From Moraxella macacae 0408225 (GTDB lineage Bacteria > Pseudomonadota > Gammaproteobacteria > Pseudomonadales > Moraxellaceae), in NCBI RefSeq assembly GCF_000320365.1, contig NZ_ANIN01000002.1:372001-436000 (forward strand): 64,000 nucleotides of DNA, written 5' to 3'. Each line of letters begins with the position of its first letter. Within the stretch, counting starts at the first letter, position 1. A program made the position numbers and the translations under genes. A model generated the notes under the pieces. It saw nothing but the letters and a program-made list of their open reading frames with translations, was not told the DNA's origin and searched no databases. Shown piece by piece: positions 27,345-37,629 of the stretch.

Positions 27345-28247
27345 TCACTTTTTAAAACCGCGATGTACAGCCACAATACCACCGGTTAAATTGTGATAAT
27401 CACAATTGACAAAACCTGCCTCTACCATCATAGATTTTAGCGTGCGTTGATCCGGATGCATGCGGATAGACTCTGCCAAATATTGATAACTTTCGCTGTC
27501 ATTTGCTACGATTTTACCCATGAGGGGCAAAGCGGTAAACGAGTATAAATCATAGGCCTTAGAAAGTGGTTCAAACACAGGTTTAGAAAATTCAAGAACC
27601 AACAAACGTCCGCCTTTTTTTAACACACGATACATCGCACGCAAGGCTGCATCTTTGTCTGTAACATTGCGCAAACCAAAGCTAATCGTTACCAAATCAA
27701 AACTTTCATCAGCAAATGGTTCAAGATTTTCTGCATTGGCAAGCACAAAATCTACATTATTACAGCCTGCATTAATCAAACGCTCACGCCCAACCTCAAG
27801 CATAGCCTCGTTAATATCTGATAGCACCACATGCCCTGTGCGACCGACTTCTTTACTAAACACTTTTGCCAAATCCCCAGTTCCGCCTGCAATGTCCAGC
27901 ACATTCTGCCCTGCTCGCACGCCTGTTAAACTAATGGCGTAACGCTTCCACAAACGATGAATGCCAAATGACATCAAATCGTTCATAATGTCATATTTTT
28001 TGGCAACCGAGGTGAAAACTTCGGCAACTTTTTCTTGCTTTTGTGATTTTTTTACCGTTTGATAACCAAAATGTGTCTCTTCATCACCATCGGTTTCGGC
28101 TGTGTGCGGATTATAAATCGCTGATTTATCAAAACCTGACAGCGTTGTTTCGCTTGATGATTGGTTAATTTGTTCGCGAGTTAATTGTTGTCCTTGCGGA
28201 GTTGATACTGGTAAATCCAAAGGATTGCTAAAATTTTGTTTGGTCAT
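27345..28247 (-). CDS. ubiE: Ubiquinone/menaquinone C-methyltransferase UbiE
   Basis: A SAM-dependent methyltransferase that methylates demethoxyubiquinol (and demethylmenaquinol where present). The UbiE signature [18 protein letters not shown] is followed by [15 protein letters not shown] (SAM loop), [33 protein letters not shown]-type block, [10 protein letters not shown] and [15 protein letters not shown], ending [11 protein letters not shown]. At 300 aa it is about 50 residues longer than E. coli UbiE; the extra N-terminal part is Ser/Thr/Gln-rich and probably disordered. The start ATG has AAGG in the proper place. Upstream is an unknown gene only 9 bp away, downstream ubiJ: an operon. 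Confidence 0.96.
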   Translation of the reverse strand: MTKQNFSNPLDLPVSTPQGQQLTREQINQSSSETTLSGFDKSAIYNPHTAETDGDEETHFGYQTVKKSQKQEKVAEVFTSVAKKYDIMNDLMSFGIHRLWKRYAISLTGVRAGQNVLDIAGGTGDLAKVFSKEVGRTGHVVLSDINEAMLEVGRERLINAGCNNVDFVLANAENLEPFADESFDLVTISFGLRNVTDKDAALRAMYRVLKKGGRLLVLEFSKPVFEPLSKAYDLYSFTALPLMGKIVANDSESYQYLAESIRMHPDQRTLKSMMVEAGFVNCDYHNLTGGIVAVHRGFKK

Positions 28248-28256
28248 AATTTTGCC

Positions 28257-28961
28257 TTAAGACGACACTTGAAAAGGAGCGGTTTTTTGTGCGTAAATAT
28301 TATCGATAATTTGTTGCTCTTTGGCACAAAACGGATCAATAAAATCCTTCATGTTTTTAATCGGCTTCATCGCCACAAAACCATCTTCAACAAACTGATA
28401 CAAAACATCAAATCCATGTTTAAAAGCAAGCGGTTTTGCCATGTCAAAGGTTTTTTGCACCAAAAACGATTTTAAATGCTTTTGGGTAAACTCATATGTC
28501 AATGCCAAGTTTTTGAGTTGTTGCTCTCTTTCGGTTTTTGCGTTGACTGCTTGGTAAGCAATTATTATGTTTTCTTCATTGACTATTAAGTTATTTTGCA
28601 ATAAATAGTTGGCAAGTTGCAGATCAAGCTCAAGTGCAAAAATCGCTTCTTTCACCCCCATAATCGCTGTTTCTAGGCTTTTTTGCGGAATAAATTTTTC
28701 AACTTTTTCACCTTTTTTTGCCATGCGTTCTAATTGTTTGGCAAGCAAATCAAATTTGTCGCCACCATACAATTGCTCAATTAAAAAATTTGCCATTAAT
28801 TGGTTTTCAGGTTTGGTAAATAATGCTTGATGCGTTGTAAACAACCGCTGTCGTTGCCAAGTTTGCACCGCTTGTAAGGTTTGATTTAAATTGGCATGCT
28901 GATGATAATCCAACTGCCAAAATTGGGTTAAATTTTGCTGTAAATCGGCTAAAATACTCAT
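28257..28961 (-). CDS. Conserved hypothetical helical protein upstream of ubiE
   Basis: A 234-aa protein, almost entirely alpha-helical by residue pattern and without signal peptide. It contains LMANFLIEQLYGGDKFDLLAKQLERM, given here as FLIEQLYGG and DLLAKQLERM. This resembles a widespread uncharacterised proteobacterial family with an FFLxxLYG motif after an N-terminal RL..TH segment (here RQRLFTTHQALF). The function is unknown. Its stop is 9 bp before the ubiE ATG, so it is probably translated with ubiE and ubiJ; a role linked to ubiquinone synthesis would be inference from that alone. Confidence 0.8.
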   Translation of the reverse strand: MSILADLQQNLTQFWQLDYHQHANLNQTLQAVQTWQRQRLFTTHQALFTKPENQLMANFLIEQLYGGDKFDLLAKQLERMAKKGEKVEKFIPQKSLETAIMGVKEAIFALELDLQLANYLLQNNLIVNEENIIIAYQAVNAKTEREQQLKNLALTYEFTQKHLKSFLVQKTFDMAKPLAFKHGFDVLYQFVEDGFVAMKPIKNMKDFIDPFCAKEQQIIDNIYAQKTAPFQVSS

Positions 28962-29301
28962 AAAAACTCAATACTATCCATAAAAATTCAATGTAAATTT
29001 TGTCAAAACTAAAAAAAATAAACTAAAAAAGGAAAAATAAACTAAAAAAGGCATTTAGATTAAACCAATTTTACTAAAATTACAATGATAAAAATGATAA
29101 AATCGTGTTAAATTGTTATCAAAACCAGATAAACATCTAAATCAAAAAATTAATCCACACAATAAAACACGGCATTAAGCAAAAATTATGGTTATTCATA
29201 GCTTTTTTAACCAAAATAGATTAAAATGTTAAGTTAATTTTTTGACACTTACCGTTACAACAACTTAGTTAACAACTGTTTAATGAATAAAGCGAGCCAA
29301 A
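28962..29301. other. 340-bp AT-rich divergent intergenic region
   Basis: It separates the ubiE operon (left) from ppiD (right). A tandem pair GGAAAAATAAACTAAAAAA lies at about 29030-29065. A TTGACA near 29244 is followed by no convincing -10 at the right distance. I see no RNA gene or ORF with a ribosome site here; it presumably holds both promoters. Confidence 0.4.
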
Positions 29302-31170
29302 ATGGAAGCATTACGAGCGTTTTTAAAAGGTTGGGTGGGAAAAGGGCTGCTCATTATATTTTTATTACCCTTAGTGATTACAGGTTTTGAGTCCATTGTG
29401 CATCAAGGCGATGATCCGAATGCAGTTGCCAAAGCAGGCGAGCAAGACATCAGTGCATCTGCCCTACAAAACATGGTAAATCAACGCCGCGAAAGTTTGC
29501 TAGAAAGCGTTAATGGCGATACAAGTTTAATTAATGACAATGCCCTGCGTAAACAAGTACTAAGTGGTTTGATTGATCGTGCGTTATTGTTGCAACAAGC
29601 CAAAAAGTTAGGCTTTACGGTTTCAGATGCAAGTTTGACCCAAATGCTTGTTATGCACCCAAGTTTTCAAGGGGCAGATGGTAAATTTTCCAATGAACAG
29701 TTTGGCAATTATTTGCGTTCGCAAGGCATTAATAAAGACCAGTTATTTGCACGTTTGCGTGATGATGAGACCATTTCTGCGTTTGGACGTGGCATTGTAA
29801 CCACAGCAATTTTTGCCAATACAGGTGTGGAGCGTTTTATCGATATGCAAACTGAAGTGCGTCCGTTGTGGATTGCACGCCTTGATTGGCAAAATTTTGC
29901 CCCACAAGTCAGTCTATCCGATACTGAAATTAACAGCTACTACCAAAAAAATAAAGACAAACTTAACAGTGAAGAAATGTTGGATTTAAACTATTTGGTT
30001 TTGGATAAAAACAACCTCAACATTCCAGCACCAAGTGATCAAGAAATTGAGCAACAGTATCAACAATATTTGGCACAAACTGGCAACCAAACCAGTTACG
30101 AGGTTGCGATGATTTTGGTAAGTGGTGATACAGCCAAAACCACATTGGATAACGTAAAACAACAGCTCGATGCTAAAAAAGCCGATTTTGCCACGCTTGC
30201 CAAACAATACTCACAAGACGAAGGCAGTAAAAATGACGGCGGTAAAATTGGCACAATCAGCCAAAGCATGTTTCCCAATGATTTTGCCAAAATCCAAAAT
30301 GCCTTGCAAGGCTTAAAAGTAGGCGATGTTACCGCCCCTATCCAAACCAATTACGGCCACCATCTGTTTCAGTTATTAAAAATAAACGGACAAAATCCAC
30401 CAAGCCTAGACAGTGTAAAAGATCAATTAATTGAACAAATTAACACACAAAAACGCGAAAACACATACCAAGAATTGATCGGTAAAATCAACAACGATGC
30501 CGTATCAGGATCAAGCGTGGCAGAATTGGCAAGTCGTTATCATCTTGCCAGTCATAGCCTAAAAAATTACACCAAACTCAATAACAACAGCGAACTTAAT
30601 CAACCCGCCGTAATTGCAGCAGCGTTTGAGCCAACTTTACTAAAAGAAGGCGGTACATCAGTGGGTATGGAATTGCCAAATCGTGTGGTATGGCTACAGC
30701 CAAGCAATTATCGTGATAAAAAACCGCTTAATCAAGCTGAAGCTACGCCCATTATCAAACAGCGCTTGACTGTCGAAAAAGCCAAAGACTTGGCATTAAA
30801 ACAAGCTGAAACAATTGCCAAAACCATTACCGATGCCAAAAGTTTACAAAACGCACCAATTGCATTTCAAGATTTTGGGGTAACCAATCGCTTCAACCCT
30901 GCACTGTTAGATGAAGAGCGAAGTGCAGCATTTAGCAAGCCTGCCAATGACAACCAATTATCTGCAACAAGCCAAATTACCGAACAAGGTGCAAGTGTTA
31001 TCGTCGGCGGTAAAATTAGCAATGACAATAGCCAAGTTGCCACCAAAATCCGTCAAGACACCGCCAAAATCATTCGTGATAATTTAGGCCAATCACAATA
31101 TGAAGATTATTTGACATATTTAAAAGACACACACGATGTAAAAATCAAGCAGCAAAACTTAAACCCATAA
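29302..31170 (+). CDS. ppiD: Periplasmic chaperone / peptidyl-prolyl isomerase PpiD
   Basis: PpiD is an inner-membrane-anchored SurA-like chaperone at the Sec translocon exit. At 622 aa it is of family size. It has an N-terminal anchor (GKGLLIIFLLPLVITGF), a SurA_N-like helical part with VNQRRESLLE and LIDRALLLQQAKKLGF, and a parvulin domain with YSQDEGSKNDGGKIGTI and PIQTNYGHHLFQLL. The C-terminal helical domain closes it. The start MEALRAFLKGWVGK is typical of the family. Many PpiD proteins lack isomerase activity, so chaperoning may be the main job. No hupB precedes it, unlike E. coli. The stop is followed by four AT-rich echoes of ATTAATTTTATTAAT. Confidence 0.93.
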   Translation: MEALRAFLKGWVGKGLLIIFLLPLVITGFESIVHQGDDPNAVAKAGEQDISASALQNMVNQRRESLLESVNGDTSLINDNALRKQVLSGLIDRALLLQQAKKLGFTVSDASLTQMLVMHPSFQGADGKFSNEQFGNYLRSQGINKDQLFARLRDDETISAFGRGIVTTAIFANTGVERFIDMQTEVRPLWIARLDWQNFAPQVSLSDTEINSYYQKNKDKLNSEEMLDLNYLVLDKNNLNIPAPSDQEIEQQYQQYLAQTGNQTSYEVAMILVSGDTAKTTLDNVKQQLDAKKADFATLAKQYSQDEGSKNDGGKIGTISQSMFPNDFAKIQNALQGLKVGDVTAPIQTNYGHHLFQLLKINGQNPPSLDSVKDQLIEQINTQKRENTYQELIGKINNDAVSGSSVAELASRYHLASHSLKNYTKLNNNSELNQPAVIAAAFEPTLLKEGGTSVGMELPNRVVWLQPSNYRDKKPLNQAEATPIIKQRLTVEKAKDLALKQAETIAKTITDAKSLQNAPIAFQDFGVTNRFNPALLDEERSAAFSKPANDNQLSATSQITEQGASVIVGGKISNDNSQVATKIRQDTAKIIRDNLGQSQYEDYLTYLKDTHDVKIKQQNLNP

Positions 31171-31250
31171 CATTGTATTAATTAATTTTATTAATAATTA
31201 ATTTTATTAATCATTAATTGTATTAATCAATAAATTTATTAATCCATCTC

Positions 31251-31288
31251 AAAAAAAAAACAAAAAGGGCGTAAAATCAATTACGCCC
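31251..31288 (-). terminator. Terminator of the aminotransferase gene
   Basis: An 8-bp stem GGGCGTAA / TTACGCCC with a 6-nt loop. On the minus strand it is followed by a T-rich run (31251-31266), as expected for a terminator of the minus-strand gene ending at 31360. Confidence 0.75.
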
Positions 31289-31359
31289 TGAAATTACACC
31301 CTGATACGCTTATTCACCAACATTCATGGGTATTCACCAATTTGGTTTATGCCTTTGGT

Positions 31360-32553
31360 TTATGCCAAAACCGTTGCCATAGCATTGGCCACATAGTCAA
31401 TATTGCCAGAATTTAACCCTGCCACACACATGCGTCCATTTGACACCATGTACACCGCAAATTCGTCTTGGAGGCGTTGTACTTGATCAGGGGTTAAGCC
31501 TGTAAAGCTAAACATACCTTGCTGAGTGGTTAAATACGCAAAACTCTTACCCGATACTTTTGCTTCTAACACATCACGCAGTTTGGTGCGCATTTCACGG
31601 ATACGATCGCGCATGGTATAAACCTCGCCTACCCATTCACCAAACAAGGTTTCATCATTCATCACAATATCCACTACATGACCGCCGTGGCTGGGTGGAC
31701 TGGAATAAATACGGCGAACCGTAAATTGGAGTTGTCCTTGCACCAGTTTTGCTTCATCGGCCGTTGGACAAACCACGGATAAACCGCCAACACGCTCACC
31801 ATATAATGACAAGTTTTTTGAAAATGAATTACTCACAAAAAACGCCAAATCCAAATCCACTGCCTTGCAAATTGCATAGACATCAGAGTCCATATCCTGT
31901 CCAAAACCTTGATATGCAATATCCATAAACGCAATTAAAGCTTTGGATTTAACCACATCTAACACTTTATCCCACTGTTCACAAGTTAAATCCACACCTG
32001 TCGGATTATGACAACAAGGGTGAAGAAGCACCACGTCATTTTTGTTTAAGCCGTTCAAAAACGCCAACATTTCGTCAAATTTTATGCCATTGGTCGCCGG
32101 ATCATAATAAGGATATTCCTCAACTTCAAAACCTGCCCCTGCAAAAATACCAATATGATTGCCCCATGTTGGCTTACTCACATAGCATTTGGCCGTAGGA
32201 AACCAAGCGTGAATAAAGTCTGCACCCACTTTTAACGCTCCCGATCCACCAATCGTTGCGATCGTTGCAACACGGTTGTCGGTTAGGATTTTTGCATCTT
32301 TACCAAACAACAAATGTTGGCAAGCCGTGCGATAACCAACCAAGCCGTCCATCGGCAAATAAGGACGCGGTTTTGGCGGATTGGCAATTTGACTCTCGGC
32401 TTTTTTGACTGATTCAAGCACAGGCAATTTGCCCTCGTCATCATAATATACGCCAACACCAAGGTTAACTTTGTTTGGACGATCGTCTTTGGCAAATTTT
32501 TCCATCAAACTCAAAATCGGATCGCCTGCATAGTATTCAACATGATTAAACAT
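31360..32553 (-). CDS. tyrB: Aspartate/aromatic-amino-acid aminotransferase (AspC/TyrB family)
   Basis: A PLP-dependent class I aminotransferase of the alpha subgroup. At 397 aa it is full length. Motifs are NLGVGVYYDDEGKLPVL, ATIGGSGALKVG, HPCCHNPTGVDLT, FMDIAYQGFGQ, the PLP-lysine segment SNSFSKNLSLYGERVGGL (Lys about 246) and a substrate-binding Arg near the C-terminus (SNGRMCVAGLN). AspC and TyrB cannot be separated by eye, so the symbol is tentative; it makes aspartate, tyrosine or phenylalanine from glutamate. AAGGAATT precedes the ATG. A 13-bp duplication (31341-31366) includes its stop codon. Confidence 0.9.
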   Translation of the reverse strand: MFNHVEYYAGDPILSLMEKFAKDDRPNKVNLGVGVYYDDEGKLPVLESVKKAESQIANPPKPRPYLPMDGLVGYRTACQHLLFGKDAKILTDNRVATIATIGGSGALKVGADFIHAWFPTAKCYVSKPTWGNHIGIFAGAGFEVEEYPYYDPATNGIKFDEMLAFLNGLNKNDVVLLHPCCHNPTGVDLTCEQWDKVLDVVKSKALIAFMDIAYQGFGQDMDSDVYAICKAVDLDLAFFVSNSFSKNLSLYGERVGGLSVVCPTADEAKLVQGQLQFTVRRIYSSPPSHGGHVVDIVMNDETLFGEWVGEVYTMRDRIREMRTKLRDVLEAKVSGKSFAYLTTQQGMFSFTGLTPDQVQRLQDEFAVYMVSNGRMCVAGLNSGNIDYVANAMATVLA

Positions 32554-32724
32554 AATAATTCCTTGCTTTTTTAGATAACATTTTTAGTTTAGATAACATT
32601 TTTAGCTGAATTAGCATAAACCACGACAGTAAAAAATACAATATTTTTTAAAATTATTTTTTTAAAATTTTTGCAAAAACTGCTGTACTTTCTTACTTTG
32701 TCTTTTTGCTTTAACCTTCTTAAT

Positions 32725-34137
32725 CTAAATTCGACGCCACATCGTGCCTGCACGGCTATCTTCTAATTCAATGCCTTGGGCGTTTAACTCATCGCGAATT
32801 TGATCTGCCAGGGTAAAGTTTTTGTCAATTTTGGCTTGTGTGCGAGCATCAATTTTTGCCAAAATTTCAGTTTCTGACAAACCATCAGCATTTAAACTTT
32901 TTTGCAAAAATTCATTAGGCCCAGCTTGAGCAATATTTAGTGGCTCTGCCAAAGTTTTTAAAATTTTTGCCAAATGTTTGGATTTATCAAGTTCATTATT
33001 TTTAAACGCTTTATTAATTTCACCCACAAGCTGAAATAAAACGCTTAACGCTTTTGGTGTGTTAAAGTCATCATGCATTGCACGGCTAAATGCTTGTCCA
33101 TAGTCGCTTTGCCAAACACACTCATCGATGATAATTTCATCATCATGAAACAATTTTAACGCATGATATAAACGGCTTAAACTGGCATGGGCTTCTTTTA
33201 AGGCCGTATCAGAAAAGTTAATCGGACTTCTGTAATGACTTGACAACATAAAAAAGCGAATAACCTCGGCATGAAAATCCTTTAACACATCACGAATGGT
33301 AAAAAAATTGTTTAAGGATTTACTCATTTTTTCACCATCAACATTGACAAAACCAACATGCAACCAATTATTGGCATAAGGTTTTTGAGTTGCCCCCTCA
33401 CTTTGGGCAATTTCATTTTCGTGGTGCGGAAATTGTAAATCATGCCCTCCGCCATGAATGTCAAAATTATCCCCTAAGCAACAAGTACTCATAGCCGAAC
33501 ATTCAATATGCCACCCTGGCCTGCCTTGACCAAATGGGCTTTGCCATTTTGTTTCATCAGGTTCGGACTCTTTGGCAGATTTCCACAACACAAAATCAAA
33601 TGGATTTTGTTTGTCATCAGCCGTATCAACCCGTATCCCAGCTTGCATATCCGCCAAACGGCGTTTGGATAATTTGCCATAATCAGCAAAATTTTCCACT
33701 TTATAATACACATCACCGCTATCGCCTTGATAAGCAAGTTGTTTGTTTTGTAACGTTGTTATCATGTTTAGCATTTGAGGAATGTAATCGGTAGCTTTTG
33801 GCTCGTGCGTTGGCCTCAAACAGCCCAAATTATCGGCATCTTCGTGCATAGCCTTGGTAAATCGCTCGGTTAAAGTAAAGATACTTTCACCATTTTCGCC
33901 AGCACGCTTGATAATTTTGTCGTCAATATCGGTAATGTTACGCACATAATTCACCTGATAAAAACGCGAAAGCCAACGATAAATCACATCAAAACTTACC
34001 ATCACGCGAGCATGTCCAATATGACAATAATCATACACTGTCATACCACAAACATACAACCCAACTTTACCATCTTCAATCGGAGTAAATGGGCGTTTTT
34101 TGGCGGTTAACGTATCATAAAGATGTAAATCACTCAT
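32725..34137 (-). CDS. cysS: Cysteine-tRNA ligase
   Basis: A class I aminoacyl-tRNA synthetase that charges tRNA-Cys. 470 aa. The catalytic domain has the zinc ligand in [19 protein letters not shown] (shown as [11 protein letters not shown] plus the HIGH motif at about 39-42), WHIECSAM with another zinc Cys, [13 protein letters not shown] with zinc His/Glu, and KMSKSLNNF (about 270). The DALR anticodon domain and the short C-terminal end ([13 protein letters not shown]) are complete. It is divergent from recJ across 229 bp. It is functionally linked to cysE further right (cysteine supply), though not in the same operon. Confidence 0.97.
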   Translation of the reverse strand: MSDLHLYDTLTAKKRPFTPIEDGKVGLYVCGMTVYDYCHIGHARVMVSFDVIYRWLSRFYQVNYVRNITDIDDKIIKRAGENGESIFTLTERFTKAMHEDADNLGCLRPTHEPKATDYIPQMLNMITTLQNKQLAYQGDSGDVYYKVENFADYGKLSKRRLADMQAGIRVDTADDKQNPFDFVLWKSAKESEPDETKWQSPFGQGRPGWHIECSAMSTCCLGDNFDIHGGGHDLQFPHHENEIAQSEGATQKPYANNWLHVGFVNVDGEKMSKSLNNFFTIRDVLKDFHAEVIRFFMLSSHYRSPINFSDTALKEAHASLSRLYHALKLFHDDEIIIDECVWQSDYGQAFSRAMHDDFNTPKALSVLFQLVGEINKAFKNNELDKSKHLAKILKTLAEPLNIAQAGPNEFLQKSLNADGLSETEILAKIDARTQAKIDKNFTLADQIRDELNAQGIELEDSRAGTMWRRI

Positions 34138-34366
34138 AAGGCAAATAACTCATAAACTTAAAAGAACAAAAATTAAATGCATTATAATAACCAATTTTTA
34201 ATAAAAATGCCAATTTTTATACACTTTGTTTGATTAATTTTTGATGAATTGTTGTTCATTTGCATAATTTTACTTGCTTTTTTTGGCAAATTTTTAGATC
34301 ATAGCATCTTTTTGATCATGCTTACTTTTGACAACACGCACAATTTAACAACACGCACAAAAAACC

Positions 34367-36175
34367 ATGCTAAAACTTACGCCACGCATAGATAATGACA
34401 AATTTTTGCAACAATTATCGACAACATTATACCAATTAGCCCCACTCGCCAAACAATCCACAACCTTAGCCAGGGTTTTGGCAGGGCGAGGGGTAATTGC
34501 ACCAACTGAACTGGACATGGATTTGGGTGCGTTATTGCCTGCCAATCAATTGTTGGGTATTGATCGTGCCGTCGCTTTACTGGATTTTGCTATTGACAAT
34601 CAACAAAAAATTTTAATCATTGGTGATTTTGACTGTGATGGGGCAACCAGTACCGCCTTAATGGTGCGTGTATTACAAGCAATGGAGGCAAAGGTTGATT
34701 TTTTAGTGCCTGACCGTTTTAAATATGGCTATGGCTTAACTCCAAAAATCGTGGATTTAGGTGTTGCAAGCTATCAGCCTGATTTGATTGTTACGGTGGA
34801 TAATGGCATTTCCAGTCATGCCGGCGTAGAACGTGCCAAACAACACGGCTTAACCGTGATTATCACCGATCACCATTTAACCACAAAAGCCATACCAAAT
34901 GCCGATGCCGTGGTTAACCCCAATCAGCCTGGCTGTGGTTTTGCTAGTAAATCGTTAGTGGGTGTTGGTGTGGCGTTTTATGTGCTAGGAAGTTTGGCAA
35001 AAATCCGCCGTCAACAACAAAAAACCAGCGTCCAAGTGAGTAAATATTTGGATTTGGTGGCATTAGGCACGATTGCCGATGTGGGGTTTTTGGATCAAAA
35101 CAACCGGATTTTGGTACATCATGGACTCATTGCTATCCGAAAAAAGCGGTGTTGCGTGGGTATTTTGGCACTACTAGAACAAGCAAGCAGACAGCCTTGT
35201 GAAATGACCGCACAAGATTTTGGTTTTATCCTAGGCCCACGGATTAATGCCGCAGGGCGTATGGACAATATGCGAGTTGGCATTGAATGTTTGTTAAGCG
35301 ATGATTGGCAACAGGCAAATGAATTGGCTGTTAAGTTAAATAAATTAAACCTTGAGCGCCGTCAAGTAGAACAAAACATACAAGAACAGGCTGGCGTTAT
35401 TTTGCAAAATCAATCGTTAACCACAGATAACAAAACAACAGACAGCAAAACCGCGGACAGCAAAAATCCAACAACCAAACGCAGCATTATTTTATACCAA
35501 GATGACTGGCATCAAGGTGTCATTGGTATCGTCGCAGGGAGACTGAAAGAAAGTCATCATTTGCCTGCAATTGTGTTTGCCCCTGCAAGCCTTGATGCTG
35601 TAGGTGAAAATGATTTAATCAAAGGTTCAGCAAGATCCATCGCCGGTATCCATATCCGCGATGCGATCGAAAGTGTTGCAGAAACTTACCCTGAATTAAT
35701 CACTCATTTTGGTGGCCATGCAATGGCTGCAGGACTTAGCATTGAAAAACGTCATTTTGGTGCGTTTTGTGATGCGTTTGAGGCAGTGTTAAGCGAACTG
35801 GATCCTGGTGTTTTTGAAGAAAGTTTGCTAACCGATGGCAATTTATTACCAGAAGATTTTAACACACAATTTGTAGATTTTATTAATAATTTAACGATTT
35901 GGGGGCATGGTTTTATGCCACCGATTTTTGATAACGTGTTTATCATACAAGATTTTCGGATCTTAAAAGAAAAACATCTAAAACTTTGGCTAAGTCTTAC
36001 AGATGTGGTTTTTAACATTGAGGCAATTTGGTTTAATGCCGATTTTGCACAATTTAATCCGCACGACATTAAAGTTGGCATAAGCCAAGTGCATTTATTA
36101 TTTAGCCTTAACAACAATGAATTTAACAAACAAATCAAATTGCAATTATTGATTAAAAAAGCAGTACTGGTTTAA
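34367..36175 (+). CDS. recJ: Single-stranded-DNA-specific exonuclease RecJ
   Basis: A 5'-3' ssDNA exonuclease of the RecF, mismatch and base-excision pathways. The DHH phosphoesterase motifs are IGDFDCDGATSTALM, VTVDNGISSH, IITDHHLT (about 167) and GTIADVGFL; the DHHA1 domain carries FGGHAMAAGL, and the OB-fold is C-terminal. 602 aa. A Lys/Thr/Asp-rich insert (TTDNKTTDSKTADSKNPTTK, about 348-367) arises from short coding duplications. ATG 34367 is supported by homologous starts; the ribosome site is weak. After its stop come five copies of a 14-bp unit (36181-36250), then hemW. Confidence 0.95.
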   Translation: MLKLTPRIDNDKFLQQLSTTLYQLAPLAKQSTTLARVLAGRGVIAPTELDMDLGALLPANQLLGIDRAVALLDFAIDNQQKILIIGDFDCDGATSTALMVRVLQAMEAKVDFLVPDRFKYGYGLTPKIVDLGVASYQPDLIVTVDNGISSHAGVERAKQHGLTVIITDHHLTTKAIPNADAVVNPNQPGCGFASKSLVGVGVAFYVLGSLAKIRRQQQKTSVQVSKYLDLVALGTIADVGFLDQNNRILVHHGLIAIRKKRCCVGILALLEQASRQPCEMTAQDFGFILGPRINAAGRMDNMRVGIECLLSDDWQQANELAVKLNKLNLERRQVEQNIQEQAGVILQNQSLTTDNKTTDSKTADSKNPTTKRSIILYQDDWHQGVIGIVAGRLKESHHLPAIVFAPASLDAVGENDLIKGSARSIAGIHIRDAIESVAETYPELITHFGGHAMAAGLSIEKRHFGAFCDAFEAVLSELDPGVFEESLLTDGNLLPEDFNTQFVDFINNLTIWGHGFMPPIFDNVFIIQDFRILKEKHLKLWLSLTDVVFNIEAIWFNADFAQFNPHDIKVGISQVHLLFSLNNNEFNKQIKLQLLIKKAVLV

Positions 36176-36180
36176 CCCAA

Positions 36181-36250
36181 TATCATTCATTTAGTATCAT
36201 TCATTTAGTATCATTAATCCAGTACTATTAATTTAGTATCACCAATAAAT
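36181..36250 (+). repeat. 14-bp tandem repeat, 5 copies, between recJ and hemW
   Basis: Units beginning TATCATTCATTTAG at 36181, 36195, 36209, 36223 and 36237. The first two are identical and the rest carry a few changes. It fills most of the 122-bp spacer. It has no inverted symmetry, so it is not a terminator. Confidence 0.9.
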
Positions 36251-36297
36251 TACATAACCACTACTTAATTTAATGCCAAAATTTTAACGCCACAGTC

Positions 36298-37458
36298 ATG
36301 CCAACAAACACTTTAAATATCAACAAAATCCCACTATCGTTATACATTCACATTCCTTGGTGCATCAAAAAATGCCCATATTGTGATTTTAATTCGCACC
36401 AACCTAAAAGCGTGATTGATTTTAACGGCTACGTGCGTTGCTTGCTAAACGATTTAGACGGCCAACTTGCATGGGTACAACAGCGTGAAATTACGTCAAT
36501 TTTTATCGGCGGTGGCACGCCTTCATTGTTACCGATCAAACAATATCGCCAGTTATTTTATGGCATAAAATCACGCTTAACATTGGCAAATGACTGTGAA
36601 ATTACCATGGAAGCCAACCCTGCCACAGTAGAACACGCCCCTTTTGTTGACTATTTAGCCACAGGAATTAACCGTTTATCGCTTGGGGTACAAAGTTTTG
36701 ACAGTGAAAAATTACAGGCACTTGGGCGGATACACAACCGACAACAAGCAATCACTGCAATTAAAAACGCCAAACAAGCAGGGTTTACTCACCTAAATAT
36801 TGACTTAATGCACGGTTTGCCTAATCAAAATTTAAACCAAGCATTGGACGATTTACACCAAGCGGTGGATTTGGGTATTGCACATTTGTCTTGGTATCAG
36901 CTTACCATCGAACCCAATACGATTTTTTATCGCAACACGCCAATTTTACCAGAAGATGATGTTTTAATTGATATTTTTGAGCAAGGATCTAAATTTTTAC
37001 TTAACAATTATTTTAGTCAATACGAAGTATCTGCTTGGACATCTGAAAATAATCCACAGCCTTGTCGACACAATATGAATTATTGGCAATTTGGAGATTA
37101 TTTGGCAATTGGAGCAGGCGCACATGGCAAAATCAGCACGCCTGATGGGATTTTTCGCTTTAACAAATCTCGCCTGCCAAAAGATTATGCAAGCAATCAA
37201 GCAACAATTGGTTGGCAAAAAATCCACAACGATGACATGGCATTTGAGTTTATGATGAATGGACTGCGCCTAAAAAAAGGCATAGCAAAACATTATTGGC
37301 AAGAACGCACAGGACAAGACTGGCAAGCAATTGCACCAACTTTGTCAAAATTACAGCAACAAGGCTTAATGCACATTGATGATGCTATTTATGGCAATAT
37401 TCAATGCAGTGATAAGGGTTTTTTATTTTTAAATCAAGTCTTAACAGAATTTTTATAA
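36298..37458 (+). CDS. hemW: Radical SAM family heme chaperone HemW
   Basis: A heme-binding radical SAM protein related to HemN, thought to deliver heme to respiratory enzymes. 386 aa. The cluster motif CIKKCPYCDFNSH has Cys at about 22, 26 and 29. It is followed by IFIGGGTPSLL, EITMEANPATVE, GINRLSLGVQSF, LNIDLMHGLPNQ, and the HemN C-terminal domain with GAGAHGKIS and FEFMMNGLRLKKGI. The first cluster Cys context (WCIKKCPYCDF) lacks the extra Cys of HemN, favouring HemW. It is transcribed after recJ; a terminator-like hairpin follows. Confidence 0.93.
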   Translation: MPTNTLNINKIPLSLYIHIPWCIKKCPYCDFNSHQPKSVIDFNGYVRCLLNDLDGQLAWVQQREITSIFIGGGTPSLLPIKQYRQLFYGIKSRLTLANDCEITMEANPATVEHAPFVDYLATGINRLSLGVQSFDSEKLQALGRIHNRQQAITAIKNAKQAGFTHLNIDLMHGLPNQNLNQALDDLHQAVDLGIAHLSWYQLTIEPNTIFYRNTPILPEDDVLIDIFEQGSKFLLNNYFSQYEVSAWTSENNPQPCRHNMNYWQFGDYLAIGAGAHGKISTPDGIFRFNKSRLPKDYASNQATIGWQKIHNDDMAFEFMMNGLRLKKGIAKHYWQERTGQDWQAIAPTLSKLQQQGLMHIDDAIYGNIQCSDKGFLFLNQVLTEFL

Positions 37459-37474
37459 ACGATTTTATAACAAC

Positions 37475-37507
37475 CTTGTCAATTCAATATTGAATACAAG
37501 TTTTTTT
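37475..37507 (+). terminator. Putative terminator after hemW
   Basis: CTTGT (37475-37479) pairs with ACAAG (37496-37500), and the inner TTCAAT/ATTGAA extends the stem with small bulges. Seven T residues follow at once. Confidence 0.55.
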
Positions 37508-37629
37508 ATCGTCATAGTTTTGCTATAATAATGTTTTGCTTGTGATTATACATTGACAAATAATTATACATTGACAAACCAAATACTATTAATACTATTT
37601 TTACCGAACCTTATTTTTGAGAAAAAGCC

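Noticed and set aside
36181-36250. CRISPR-like array (five regular repeats)
   Set aside because: Units are directly tandem with no spacers and only 14 bp long; no cas genes nearby.
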